Notes: a model not told the origin generated them from the sequence alone. A DNA stretch of 64,000 bases from Candidatus Staskawiczbacteria bacterium RIFOXYD1_FULL_32_13 (GCA_001820485.1 MHPU01000039.1:49845-113844); one strand, 5' to 3'; shown: positions 24,289 through 33,134, numbered from the stretch's first letter. A program made the numbers and translations.

Positions 24289-24312
24289 ATAAAATATTAA
24301 AAAAATAAAAAT

Positions 24313-25209
24313 ATGAATTTCAATTATACAAAGTATTCGCCAATATATTACACAATCTCTGGGGTTTTAATTATTGCCTCAATTGTTTGTTTGTCTGTTT
24401 TTGGATTAAAGTTTGGAATTGAATTTACAGGTGGTAGTAATATGCAAATTGAATTTTTGGAAAATAGACCGTCAAATGAAGATATAAATAAATCTCTGGT
24501 TGATTTTAAATTAGGAGACATAGTAATTCAGCCAACAGGCCAAAAAGGTGTTATTTTGCAATTTAAGGGCGTAGATGAGGCGATTCATCAGCAAATTTTG
24601 GCAAAAATAAATGAGCTTTCAAAATCAGAAGAAAAAAGCTTTCAATTTATTGGGCCATCTGTTGGTCAAGAATTAAAAAACAAGACTCAAATTGCTATTG
24701 TAATGGTGCTTTTAGCAATTACAATTTATATTGCATTTGCTTTCAGAAAAGTTTCTCGCCCCGTTGCTTCTTGGAAATATGGAGTTACTTCTTTAATCGC
24801 ATTGTTTCATGATATTTTAATCCCACTTGGAGTATTTGCTGTTTTAGGAAAATTTTATAATGTTGAAATTACAATTCCAATTATTGCTGCTTTGCTTACA
24901 GTTTTAGGATTTTCGGTTCATGACACAATTGTTATTTTTGACAGAATCAGGGAAAATATTTTAAGAAAAGGAATGGGGCAGTTTAAAGAAAATGTAGATC
25001 TGAGTTTAAACCAAACCTTAGGTAGATCTTTAAGTACTGTATTTAGTACATTAATTCCACTTTTTGCAATGTACTTTTTTGGAGGAGAAACTTTAAAATA
25101 TTTTTCTTTGGCTTTAATAATTGGAATAACTTCTGGGGCTTATTCTTCAATATTTATTGCAGGCCCCTTATTGGTTTCTTGGAGAAAATGGGATGAAAAG
25201 AAATTCTAA
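24313..25209 (+). CDS. secF: Protein translocase subunit SecF
   Basis: 298 aa. FGIEFTGGSNMQIEF is the SecF signature; six spans follow, with LTVLGFSVHDTIVIFDRIRE and NQTLGRSLSTVFSTLI characteristic of SecF. It works with SecD. It has lost tight linkage to secD because of the inserted cassette. Confidence 0.96.
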   Translation: MNFNYTKYSPIYYTISGVLIIASIVCLSVFGLKFGIEFTGGSNMQIEFLENRPSNEDINKSLVDFKLGDIVIQPTGQKGVILQFKGVDEAIHQQILAKINELSKSEEKSFQFIGPSVGQELKNKTQIAIVMVLLAITIYIAFAFRKVSRPVASWKYGVTSLIALFHDILIPLGVFAVLGKFYNVEITIPIIAALLTVLGFSVHDTIVIFDRIRENILRKGMGQFKENVDLSLNQTLGRSLSTVFSTLIPLFAMYFFGGETLKYFSLALIIGITSGAYSSIFIAGPLLVSWRKWDEKKF

Positions 25210-25362
25210 AAATAGTTATTAACAGTTAAGTCTTCAAGACTCTTGACATATAAACTAATATATGCTAACATTATATATTAAACTATAAACTATTAATAGT
25301 GCTATATTTTTTAGCCTTAAAACCAACCTAAAAATTATCGCAATATTTAGTAACATATTAAA

Positions 25363-26391
25363 ATGACAAAATTAAATTACGCACAATTATATACAAAATT
25401 AACCAAAGGTCTTTCTCCAAAATCAAAGAATATTTTTGATAGACGTTTTGGAGTAAAAAATGGTAAACCAGAAACCTTAGAATCAATAGGGGATTCTTTG
25501 CATATTACCAGAGAAAGAGTTAGGCAGATTGAAGAAGTTGGTTTTAACTTTGTAAGAAAAAATAATCAAGAAACTTTAGATAAAGTTTTTAAAGAATTTG
25601 TTGATTATTTTACCAAAAATGGTGGTTTAAGACGTGAGGATTTAGTACTTGAAGAATTAGGAGGTAAGAAAAATAAACCATTTGTTTTATTCTTTTTAAC
25701 AATTTCTGATTTGTTTACTAGAGTTTGTGAGAAAAAAGACTTTTTCTATTTTTGGTCAATAATTCCAGATGCTAAAAATAAAGTTAAAGAAACTTTAGAT
25801 TCTCTAGTAAAAGATATTGATGTAGTTGGAAAAGTTATGGCTAGAAAAGATGTGATTGTTTCTTTTGCTTCAAAAAATAATTTAAGTAATGAGGCTGTTT
25901 CTTCTTATCTTGAAATTTCCAAAAATATTCAGACAAATAGAGAAGGGAAATTGGGTTTGGTTCACTGGCCAGAAATAAAACCAAGAGGTGTAAAGGATAG
26001 AGCATTTTTAACTTTTAAGAAACATGGCAAACCTTTGCATTTTACAGATGTAGCTAAAATGATTGATAAATTGGAATATAATCAGCCAAATAAAAAAACT
26101 TATGCTCAAACAGTGCATAATGAACTGATTAAGGATTCAAGATTTGTTTTAGTGGGTAGGGGCACTTATGCTTTATCAGAATGGGGATATACTCCAGGAA
26201 CAATTAAAGATGTTATTATTAAAGTATTGCAAACCAAAAATCAACCAACACATAAAGATGAAATTGTTAAGGAAGTTTTGTCTCAAAGAATGGTTGCAAA
26301 AAATACAGTGCTTATGAATTTGAACATCAAAAATAATTTTGATAAAGATGATAAAGGAAATTATTTTATCAGAAAAATCGAATCAGTGTAA
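25363..26391 (+). CDS. Sigma-region-4-like plus HARE-HTH-like protein
   Basis: 342 aa. Residues ~12-62 resemble sigma-70 region 4 (SPKSKNIFDRRFG ... SIGDSLHITRERVRQIEE). The C-terminal half has two winged-helix sections of the HARE-HTH/RpoE-delta type (HGKPLHFTDVAKMIDKLEY, LIKDSRFVLVGRGTYALSEW, QPTHKDEIVKEVL). Regions 2 and 3 of a true sigma factor are absent. It probably modulates RNA polymerase or promoter choice; this is inference. Confidence 0.78.
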   Translation: MTKLNYAQLYTKLTKGLSPKSKNIFDRRFGVKNGKPETLESIGDSLHITRERVRQIEEVGFNFVRKNNQETLDKVFKEFVDYFTKNGGLRREDLVLEELGGKKNKPFVLFFLTISDLFTRVCEKKDFFYFWSIIPDAKNKVKETLDSLVKDIDVVGKVMARKDVIVSFASKNNLSNEAVSSYLEISKNIQTNREGKLGLVHWPEIKPRGVKDRAFLTFKKHGKPLHFTDVAKMIDKLEYNQPNKKTYAQTVHNELIKDSRFVLVGRGTYALSEWGYTPGTIKDVIIKVLQTKNQPTHKDEIVKEVLSQRMVAKNTVLMNLNIKNNFDKDDKGNYFIRKIESV

Positions 26392-26407
26392 AAGTACATA
26401 AATAAAA

Positions 26408-26429
26408 GTGTGACTACTGTCACGTTTTT
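26408..26429 (+). terminator. Terminator
   Basis: GTGAC-TACT-GTCAC followed by GTTTTTA, directly after the sigma-like gene. Confidence 0.65.
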
Positions 26430-26575
26430 ATTTTGTAAAAATAAATATCGCAAGAAAGTAGCGATCGCCATTTTTGTGCGATAATAATTTTTATTTTATA
26501 GCTTGTTTGTTGATTTTAAAATCTGTGAGGAGTATAATAATATAATGAATTTGAAATTTAAAATTTGAAATTTTA

Positions 26576-26794
26576 ATGAATTATTTTTTTATTGGTTTAT
26601 ATATTTTATTGGCACTTACAGCAGTTTATTATATTGTATTTTTTGCATTACTTTATTATTGGCATGAGAAAAAAGCTACTTTTGTAGTAGTTCCTATAAT
26701 CTTTACATTTTACTTTTTTGCAATAGGTTTTTTAATTGTTTCTATTATCTCATTAGCTATTGAATATTTACCAAGTTTTTTAAATAATTTATAA
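26576..26794 (+). CDS. Small two-span membrane protein (72 aa)
   Basis: Two hydrophobic helices (FIGLYILLALTAVYYIVFFA and VVPIIFTFYFFAIGFLIVSI) with a charged loop WHEKKA. It is 18 bases upstream of the 466-aa membrane protein and probably belongs to the same assembly as the TraG/HerA-like ATPases. Confidence 0.65.
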   Translation: MNYFFIGLYILLALTAVYYIVFFALLYYWHEKKATFVVVPIIFTFYFFAIGFLIVSIISLAIEYLPSFLNNL

Positions 26795-26812
26795 AATTAT
26801 TTTTTTAAAAAA

Positions 26813-28213
26813 ATGGCAAGCAAAATTTACAAAACATATTTTTTCTTTATGCCTTGGGCAAGGAAGGCATTTTGGGATCCTTTTTGGTGGGCGATTTTAT
26901 TTGTAGTAATTTTGTTTATTCCTTTTTTAAGACCTTGGGGATGGTTTTTTCTTCCAATGATGTTAATTGTGCAACTAAAAGAACTTTATCTTTGGTGGAT
27001 AATGTGGGATTTTACTTATGCAAAATTCAAATGGGTAGTAATTGAAATGATTCCACCAAAAGAAGTTTTGGCTCCGTTTAAAGCTATGGAAGATGTTTTT
27101 ACTAGTCTTTGGCCAATATATGATTCTGGTAATTGGCGTGAGCAGTGGTGTGAGGGAGAATTTGCTGAATCAGCATATTGGTTTTCTTGGGAAATTGTAA
27201 GTGCTGAAGGATCGGTCCATTTTTATTTAAGATGTCTTGCTCAGCATAGAAGGACTATAGAATCAATTATTTATGGTCATTATCCGGAAATAGAAATGCG
27301 TGAAGTGCCTGATTACTTAAAAGCTATTCCGCAAGATATACCCAACCAAGAGTGGGATTTGTATGGAGAAGATTGGATGTTTGAAAAAATAGATTGTTAT
27401 CCTATTAGAACTTATGAAAAGTTTTTTGAGCCACAAGGCGAAAGGATTTCAGCAGAGGAAAAAAGAATAGATCCAATGGCCTCCTTACTTGAAGGGCTTT
27501 CTAGATTAGGTCCAGGTGAGCATTTTTGGATTCAATTTATTACAACTCCAGTTGTTGATTCTGAAGTTGGACTTAATGCAATAGCAAAAAAAGAAATTGA
27601 TAGAATTGCGAGGCGACCTGTTAAAAAAGAGAAAACATTTCTGCAAGATATAGGAGATTTGTTATATTACTTGATTATGGGACCTACAAAAGAGGGTAGT
27701 GGCGAAAAAGCAACTTATAAATTTCTCCCAAGAGTAATGGAGGATGAAGGTGATGATAATGAGCTTATGTTAACTCCTGGAGAAAAAGAAGTTTTACTTG
27801 GTATTGAAGATAAAATGAAAAAGCCAATTTTTAAATGTTCTGTGAGAGGTGCTTATGTAGCTAAAAGGGAGAATTGGAGCGGGGCAAGTAAAAATGCTGG
27901 GAGAGGTTATTTTGGGCATTTTAAAACAATGCATTTAAATGCTCTAAGATATACTGGTGATACAAGACCAAAGACTCATTATCTTTTTAGAAAAAGAAGA
28001 GCATATTTTAGAGCAAGAAAAATGTTTAGAAATATTGTTCGTCGTTTTCCTGCAATGTATCCAGATATGAAAGCATATACAATACTTTTAAATTCTGAAG
28101 AATTGGCAACATTATTTCACTTTCCAAATAAACTTACAGGACTTGTTTCTCCATCAGTGGCAAGGGTGGAATCAAAGAGAGGTGGACCTCCAGAAAATTT
28201 GCCAATAGAATAA
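26813..28213 (+). CDS. Membrane partner of TraG/HerA-like ATPase (DUF8128-like)
   Basis: 466 aa. Two N-terminal spans (FWWAILFVVILFIPFLRPWG, FFLPMMLIVQLKELYLWW), then a large soluble domain. The end, NSEELATLFHFPNKLTG followed by VARVESKRGGPPENLP, matches the segment that in related secretion ATPases (VirB4/TraG-type of Firmicutes and CPR) sits right before the nucleotide-binding domain. The ATPase here is a separate gene (30121), separated by a cysteine-rich gene. The pair presumably builds a membrane-bound translocation motor; substrate unknown. Confidence 0.7.
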   Translation: MASKIYKTYFFFMPWARKAFWDPFWWAILFVVILFIPFLRPWGWFFLPMMLIVQLKELYLWWIMWDFTYAKFKWVVIEMIPPKEVLAPFKAMEDVFTSLWPIYDSGNWREQWCEGEFAESAYWFSWEIVSAEGSVHFYLRCLAQHRRTIESIIYGHYPEIEMREVPDYLKAIPQDIPNQEWDLYGEDWMFEKIDCYPIRTYEKFFEPQGERISAEEKRIDPMASLLEGLSRLGPGEHFWIQFITTPVVDSEVGLNAIAKKEIDRIARRPVKKEKTFLQDIGDLLYYLIMGPTKEGSGEKATYKFLPRVMEDEGDDNELMLTPGEKEVLLGIEDKMKKPIFKCSVRGAYVAKRENWSGASKNAGRGYFGHFKTMHLNALRYTGDTRPKTHYLFRKRRAYFRARKMFRNIVRRFPAMYPDMKAYTILLNSEELATLFHFPNKLTGLVSPSVARVESKRGGPPENLPIE

Positions 28214-28240
28214 AAAGCTATGTAATCATAAGTAAAATCA

Positions 28241-28342
28241 GTGTCATTGCGAGCCCCGCTATAGCGGGGCGTGGCAATCTAGAGTTTGCATATAAAATTC
28301 TGGATTGCCACGCTCGCCTGCAGGCTCGCTCGCAATGACACT
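28241..28342. repeat. Dispersed palindromic repeat before cysteine-rich copy 1
   Basis: GTGTCATTGCGAG at the left end and CTCGCAATGACAC at the right end, with GTGGCAATCTAGA and TCTGGATTGCCAC as inner arms. It lies between the membrane gene and copy 1. Confidence 0.85.
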
Positions 28343-28374
28343 GCTACTATTGTTAAAATAATTATTTAATTTAT

Positions 28375-30108
28375 ATGCAAAGCGAAACAAAAACACATTC
28401 GACAAGCTCAGTGCAAGCTTGTCAAAATTGCAAAAATGACTTTACCATAGAGCCTGATGATTTTGTATTTTATGAAAAAATGAAAGTCCCAGCTCCTACT
28501 TTTTGTCCGGAGTGTAGGATTATAAGAAGAATGACTTGGAGAAATGAGCGCACACTTTATCATAGAAAGTGCGATGCCACTGGAAAAAATATTATTACAA
28601 TGTTTGCTCCAGAACAGCCGGTTGTTGTTTATGAAAGGGATTATTGGTGGAGTGATTCTTGGGATCAGCTAGCTTCAGGTCAAGATTATGATTTTTCAAA
28701 ACCATTTTTTCAGCAATTCCGCGAGCTTTTTGAAAAAGCTCCACTTTCTAATCTTGCTAATACTAATATTGTAAATTCTGATTACTCAAATCATAGTTTG
28801 AATCTGAAAAATTGTTATCTTTTTTATGCTGGCATGAGATGCGAAGATATGTTATATTCTACTGGAGCTATGGATTGTAAAAATTCTATTGATCTATATA
28901 ATGTGGGAAATTTAATACAATGTTACGACGATACTTTGTGTGGAGATCTAAATCGCGTTTCTTTTTCATATGATAGCGACGAAAGCGTAAATTGTGCATT
29001 TTTACATGCGTGCAAAAATATGATGGATTCTTTGGGATGTATAAATTTGCGTAATAAATCAAATTGCATTTTTAATCAGCAATATACCAAAGAAGAATAT
29101 GCAAAAGAACGCGCCAAATACGATTTTGGTAGTTATAAAAATCTTGAGGGATTTAAGAAAAAATTTGTAGAGTTTAAAAAGCAATATCCGCGACGCCATG
29201 GTTTTATTCATAAATGTGCAAATACAATTGGAGACAATATCATAAATTGCAAAAATATTTATATGGGCTTTGATATTTTTGGAGATGCTCAAGACAGTAA
29301 GTACGTTATTCATGGCGCAGAATTTAATAATATTTATGATGGATATGGAATTGGTGCAACTCATAGTAACTCCTATGAAATTGTAGACACGGGCGATAAT
29401 GCCACACTTAATCGGTTTGCTGTTTTTACTCATTCATGTCTAGACACACATTATACTTACGCCTGTAAAAATTCCCAAAACTTATTTGGTTGTGTGGGGC
29501 TTCGCAGTAAAAGATATTGCATTTTAAATAAACAATATACCAAAGAAGAATATGAGACTCTGGTGCCAAAAATTATTAATCATATGAATGAAATGCCCTA
29601 TATTGATGCAAAAGGTAGAGTTTATAAGTATGGCGAGTTTTTCCCAACAGAACTTTCACCTTTTGCTTACAATGAAACTATTGCTCAAGAATATTACTCA
29701 AAAACTAAGGAAGATGTTTTAGAATCTGGTTTTAGGTGGAGAGAGCCAGAAACAAAAAACTATAACATAACCTTAAAACCGCAAGATTTACCAGATCACA
29801 TAAAGGACGTAACAGATGATATTTTAAATCAAGTAATAGCTTGTGAGCATGAAGGTAAATGTAATCACCAATGTATGGGAGCTTTCAAAATTATTGCTTC
29901 TGAACTTGCATTTTACCGTGCAATGAATTTGGCTTTGCCAAGGTTGTGTTCTAATTGTAGGCACTATGCCAGGCTAGCTCAGCGCACGCCGTTTAAGTTG
30001 TGGGATAGAAATTGCGCAAAATGTGGAAAAGAAATTAAAACTTCTTATGCACCAGAAAGGCTAGAAATTATATATTGTGAAAGTTGTTATAATAATGAAG
30101 TAGCGTAA
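28375..30108 (+). CDS. Cysteine-rich zinc-ribbon/beta-solenoid-like protein, copy 1
   Basis: 577 aa. A zf-trcl-like ribbon: CQNC (16-19), FYEKMKVPAPTFC, PEC (45-47). Then a conserved block WWSDSWDQL, DYDFSKPFF. The middle has two Cys/Asn-rich sections that read like short-turn solenoid coils, each ending in an LRxKxxCIxNxQYTKEEY motif. The C-terminus carries CEHEGKCNHQC, LCSNCRH, CAKC ... YCESCYNNEVA. No signal peptide is visible. It is wedged between the membrane partner and the ATPase at 30121, which suggests co-function with that motor. A GCTCAG-type repeat encodes STSSVQA at the N-terminus. The second ribbon keeps only one Cys (KCDATGK). Function unknown. Confidence 0.85.
   Translation: MQSETKTHSTSSVQACQNCKNDFTIEPDDFVFYEKMKVPAPTFCPECRIIRRMTWRNERTLYHRKCDATGKNIITMFAPEQPVVVYERDYWWSDSWDQLASGQDYDFSKPFFQQFRELFEKAPLSNLANTNIVNSDYSNHSLNLKNCYLFYAGMRCEDMLYSTGAMDCKNSIDLYNVGNLIQCYDDTLCGDLNRVSFSYDSDESVNCAFLHACKNMMDSLGCINLRNKSNCIFNQQYTKEEYAKERAKYDFGSYKNLEGFKKKFVEFKKQYPRRHGFIHKCANTIGDNIINCKNIYMGFDIFGDAQDSKYVIHGAEFNNIYDGYGIGATHSNSYEIVDTGDNATLNRFAVFTHSCLDTHYTYACKNSQNLFGCVGLRSKRYCILNKQYTKEEYETLVPKIINHMNEMPYIDAKGRVYKYGEFFPTELSPFAYNETIAQEYYSKTKEDVLESGFRWREPETKNYNITLKPQDLPDHIKDVTDDILNQVIACEHEGKCNHQCMGAFKIIASELAFYRAMNLALPRLCSNCRHYARLAQRTPFKLWDRNCAKCGKEIKTSYAPERLEIIYCESCYNNEVA
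28396..28421. repeat. In-frame repeat at N-terminus of copy 1
   Basis: CATTCGACAAGCTCAGTGCA plus AGCTTG; same family as 39495, 41607, 31781 and 55041. Confidence 0.6.
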
Positions 30109-30120
30109 AAATAAAAAAAT

Positions 30121-32622
30121 ATGGCAAAAGATATAACTTATATCGCTCAAACAAATTTTAGAGGAGCTAATCAGAAATTTGGAATTAGAAGAACTGACAG
30201 ACGTCAGCATATGTATGTGATTGGAAAAACTGGAACTGGTAAAACTCAATTTCTAAAAAATATGGCTTTGCAAGATGTAGAAAATGGCGAAGGTCTTGCA
30301 GTTATAGATCCTCATGGGGAATTTGTTGAAGAAATTTTAGAAAGCATTCCAAGACACAGAATGAAAGATGTGGTTTATTTTAATCCTGCAGATATGGATT
30401 ATCCGGTAAGTTTTAATATTATGGATGTGCAAGACCCAAGATATAAGCATTTGATTGCTTCTGGTTTAATCGGTATTTTCACTAAGATTTGGGCAAATGT
30501 TTGGTCAGCTCGTATGGAATATATTTTAGCAAATAGTATCTTAGCTTTATTAGATACCCCAGGAACCACTCTTTTGGGTATACCAAGAATGCTGGTAGAT
30601 AGAGATTATAGACAGAAAATTATAAATAATTTACAAGATCCAGTTGTAAAATCATTTTGGATTAATGAATACGAAGAATGGGAATCAAGGTACAGAAATG
30701 AAGCCATAGCTCCTGTGCAAAACAAAGTGGGGCAGTTTTTAAATGTTTCTTTTGTAAGAAATATTGTAGGGCAAGCAAAAAATACCATAGATATTGAAGA
30801 TATAATGAACAACGGAAAAATTTTATTAGTTAATGTTTCAAAAGGAAGAATTGGAGAAGATAACTCAGCAATTTTAGGAGCAATGATTATAACAAAAATA
30901 CAATTATCAGCTATGGAACGTGTAAGAATTCCTGAAGGCGATAGAAGAGATTTTTATTTGTATGTTGATGAATTCCAGAATTTTGCTACTGATTCATTTC
31001 GTAATATTTTGTCTGAGGCTAGAAAATATAGGTTAAATTTAATTATGGCGCATCAATATATTGGCCAATTAGTTACAGACAAAAATACTGCTGTAAGAGA
31101 TGCTGTTTTTGGAAACGTGGGGACAGAGGTTTCTTTTAGAGTCGGAGCTGAAGATGCTGAATTTTTAGAAAAGGAATTTACTCCAGAATTTTTACAGGAT
31201 GATTTTGTGCGCTTAGCAAATCGAGATACTTATATAAAACTTATGATAGGAGGTATCACTTCAAGGCCATTTTCTGCTAAAACTATTACTATACCTGCAA
31301 TTCCTAAAGACGACATAAAGCGAAATGAATTGATTAATCTTACAAGAGAAAAATATGCTCGTACTAAGCAAGCAGTTGAAGATGAAATTAACCGCTGGGC
31401 TGCTAACTTGGATGTTTTAAGCAAAGGTGCTGTACCTGTTTCGTGGCAAAATAATCAAAAGCAAGTGCAAGGTCATAAACAACAAGATGGAACAATGCTT
31501 TATGATGCTGTATGTTCTAGTTGTGGTAAAAAAACGAAAGTTGTTTTTGAACCTACTTCAGGTAAACCTGTTTATTGTAAAACCTGTTTTAAGAATAAGA
31601 AACCCGACAAAAGCCAAAGGCATTTTGACGAGCCCGCCACAATTCCCCAACAAAAGCAAGAGCATTTTGATGGGGATTTAGGCAGGGATGAGTCAGATAG
31701 CGCTTTGGCAAGTTTAGGGATAGAGTTTGGTTCATCAAAAATAGTAAAAAAAGTGGAGCAAAGTCGACCCCAGCAAAAACCCTTCGACTCTGCTCAGGGC
31801 AAGCCTCAGCAAATTAGTAATCAAAATAAAGTTTCAAATATAGAAAATAAATTATCAGCAAAGCCTCAGGTTCGAGAATCAGCTAAAGTTGAAAATATTG
31901 ATTTTGCTCATCAAAAATATAATACAGAAAGGGATAATGGTTATAGACCGATGCAAAATAATACAAAAAGAGAAATAAATTTGGCAGAATTGAGAAAAGT
32001 GCTTGCAGAATCCTTGGAAAAAGAGGAGAAAACCGACAAAAGCCCTAAAGGGTATTTTGACGAGTCCGCCACAATGCCAGCTGAGCGGGCTTTAGGCGGG
32101 GAAGAAAAAATAAAGCAAGAAAATAAGATTGAGAAAACAGAAACACCACCACAACCTGAAGTTATTTTGCCTGTCATTACTGCGGAAGCAGGAATCCAGA
32201 GTGAAGTTAAAAAATCCTGGATTTCCAATCGGGCTGAGAATGATACTGAAAATAAAGAAGTAAAAGAAGTAAATATAAAAGAAGAAGAAAAAAAATCAGA
32301 GGTACAAGAAGTCAAACTTTTAGAAAACCCATTAGAATTAAAACCTGAGTTACAACCACAGAAGCAGAAAGTTGTTGTACCCGTCATTCTCGCAAAAGTA
32401 GAAATTCAGAGTGAAATTCAAAAACCTTTAATTCTTGATCAAGTTGGGAATGACAATAGAGAAGAAAAAAAGACTGAAAGTTCTGATGACGAGCTTCAAA
32501 AAAGAATTGCATTGGAAAAAATGGCAGATGAGGCAATGAATATGATGGCAATTGGAAATGATGATGATAAGAAACAATCAAAAAAAGGAGTAATAAATCC
32601 TGGTGAAACAATAAAGTTTTAA
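30121..32622 (+). CDS. TraG/HerA-like translocation ATPase with repeat-built tail
   Basis: 833 aa. Walker A VIGKTGTGKTQF (~39), VIDPHGEFVEEIL, Walker B FYLYVDEFQNF, and ILSEARKYRLNLIMAHQY (sensor/Gln region) define the FtsK-HerA/TraG-VirD4 type. A zinc ribbon CSSCGKKTKVVF ... VYCKTC (~460-490) follows. It resembles the C-terminal ribbon of the cysteine-rich proteins. The last ~330 residues are low-complexity and contain at least five in-frame repeat units, so the tail is probably disordered. It likely hexamerises at the membrane with the 26813 product and moves DNA or protein. Confidence 0.88.
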   Translation: MAKDITYIAQTNFRGANQKFGIRRTDRRQHMYVIGKTGTGKTQFLKNMALQDVENGEGLAVIDPHGEFVEEILESIPRHRMKDVVYFNPADMDYPVSFNIMDVQDPRYKHLIASGLIGIFTKIWANVWSARMEYILANSILALLDTPGTTLLGIPRMLVDRDYRQKIINNLQDPVVKSFWINEYEEWESRYRNEAIAPVQNKVGQFLNVSFVRNIVGQAKNTIDIEDIMNNGKILLVNVSKGRIGEDNSAILGAMIITKIQLSAMERVRIPEGDRRDFYLYVDEFQNFATDSFRNILSEARKYRLNLIMAHQYIGQLVTDKNTAVRDAVFGNVGTEVSFRVGAEDAEFLEKEFTPEFLQDDFVRLANRDTYIKLMIGGITSRPFSAKTITIPAIPKDDIKRNELINLTREKYARTKQAVEDEINRWAANLDVLSKGAVPVSWQNNQKQVQGHKQQDGTMLYDAVCSSCGKKTKVVFEPTSGKPVYCKTCFKNKKPDKSQRHFDEPATIPQQKQEHFDGDLGRDESDSALASLGIEFGSSKIVKKVEQSRPQQKPFDSAQGKPQQISNQNKVSNIENKLSAKPQVRESAKVENIDFAHQKYNTERDNGYRPMQNNTKREINLAELRKVLAESLEKEEKTDKSPKGYFDESATMPAERALGGEEKIKQENKIEKTETPPQPEVILPVITAEAGIQSEVKKSWISNRAENDTENKEVKEVNIKEEEKKSEVQEVKLLENPLELKPELQPQKQKVVVPVILAKVEIQSEIQKPLILDQVGNDNREEKKTESSDDELQKRIALEKMADEAMNMMAIGNDDDKKQSKKGVINPGETIKF
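31604..31643. repeat. In-frame repeat, CCGACAAAAGCC family, unit 1
   Basis: CCGACAAAAGCC ... ATTTTGACGAGCCCGCCACA, read as PDKSQRHFDEPAT. Unit 2 of the same family is at 32033 in the same gene. Confidence 0.7.
31781..31805. repeat. In-frame repeat encoding PFDSAQGKP
   Basis: CCTTCGACTCTGCTCAGGGC plus AAGCC; read in phase as PFDSAQGKP in the ATPase tail. Confidence 0.75.
32033..32075. repeat. In-frame repeat, CCGACAAAAGCC family, unit 2
   Basis: CCGACAAAAGCCCTAAAGGG ... CGAGTCCGCCACAAT, read as TDKSPKGYFDESAT. It is followed by GCGGGCTTTAGGCGGGG, read as RALGGE. Confidence 0.7.
32172..32243. repeat. In-frame GTCATT..GGAATCC palindrome, unit 1
   Basis: GTCATTACTGCGGAAGCAGG ... ATCCTGGATTTCC ... 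GAGAATGA; read as VITAEAGIQSEV ... SWISNRAENDT in the ATPase tail. Confidence 0.7.
32383..32454. repeat. In-frame GTCATT..GGAATCC palindrome, unit 2 (degenerate)
   Basis: GTCATTCTCGCAAAAGTAGA ... AAGTTGGGAATGAC; read as VILAKVEIQSEI ... LILDQVGNDN. It shares its peptide pattern with unit 1 210 bases upstream. Confidence 0.65.
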
Positions 32623-32647
32623 AAAGTTAAGGGTTGGCATATTTAAC

Positions 32648-32731
32648 GTCATTGTGAGGAGGTTTACAAACCGACGAAGCAATCTCAACGACTAGATTGC
32701 CACGCTCGCTTGTGGGCTCGCTCGCAATGAC
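32648..32731. repeat. Dispersed palindromic repeat before cutA
   Basis: GTCATTGTGAGGAGG at the left and CTCGCAATGAC at the right, with GAAGCAATCT and AGATTGCCACG arms. It runs to 11 bases before the cutA ATG. Confidence 0.85.
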
Positions 32732-32741
32732 AATGATAACG

Positions 32742-33047
32742 ATGATTTTTATTTATGTGCCGTGTCAAAATTTAAATACAGCCAAAATTATTGCTAAGCT
32801 TTTAGTTGAGAAAAGGCTAGCAGGTAAAGTGGATATTATGTCCACGGATTCGTTTACTTGTGGGAACGATGGAGTGTCCGAGATTTCCGGGGCAACCTTG
32901 ATTATTATGACTATAGATAAACATGTTCAAGCTATAGAGGACATTGTTAGAGAATATTATCAAGATGGTATTCCTTGTATGGCTACAATTTCACTTTATC
33001 GTTTAAATAGGGATTTTAAAGATTGGTTAATAGGAGCTACAAGTTAG
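32742..33047 (+). CDS. cutA: Divalent-cation tolerance protein CutA
   Basis: 101 aa from ATG 32742, the normal CutA length; earlier in-frame ATGs fall at the edge of the dispersed repeat. IFIYVPCQNLNTAKIIAKLL, VEKRLAGKVDI and the ferredoxin-like strand-helix pattern fit the family, which forms trimers. ATLIIMTIDKHVQAIED and REYYQDGIPCMATISL complete it. The true physiological role in bacteria is uncertain. Confidence 0.85.
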   Translation: MIFIYVPCQNLNTAKIIAKLLVEKRLAGKVDIMSTDSFTCGNDGVSEISGATLIIMTIDKHVQAIEDIVREYYQDGIPCMATISLYRLNRDFKDWLIGATS

Positions 33048-33106
33048 AGTTGTTGAAATTACTAAAAAAATTTATGATTATAAATAAAAATTATTTGTTC
33101 TATTGC

Positions 33107-33126
33107 AGGTTGTCATATGACAACCT
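33107..33126. promoter_or_regulatory. 20-bp perfect palindrome upstream of small HTH gene
   Basis: AGGTTGTCATATGACAACCT ends 9 bases before the 33135 start. Near-identical palindromes stand at 33330 and 45729. It is a probable operator, with the HTH protein as candidate ligand. Confidence 0.65.
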
Positions 33127-33134
33127 AATAAATT

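Noticed and set aside
23913..24300. Plus-strand ORFs between secD and secF
   Set aside because: The minus gene in this interval has a consensus promoter, an AAGGAG at exact spacing and a terminator.
13911..32731. GTCATTGCGAGG repeats as a CRISPR array
   Set aside because: The units are kilobases apart, palindromic over 80-106 bp, vary inside and have no regular spacers or cas genes.
32697..32741. Earlier start of cutA
   Set aside because: These codons lie in or at the edge of the dispersed repeat; ATG 32742 gives the standard CutA N-terminus and length.
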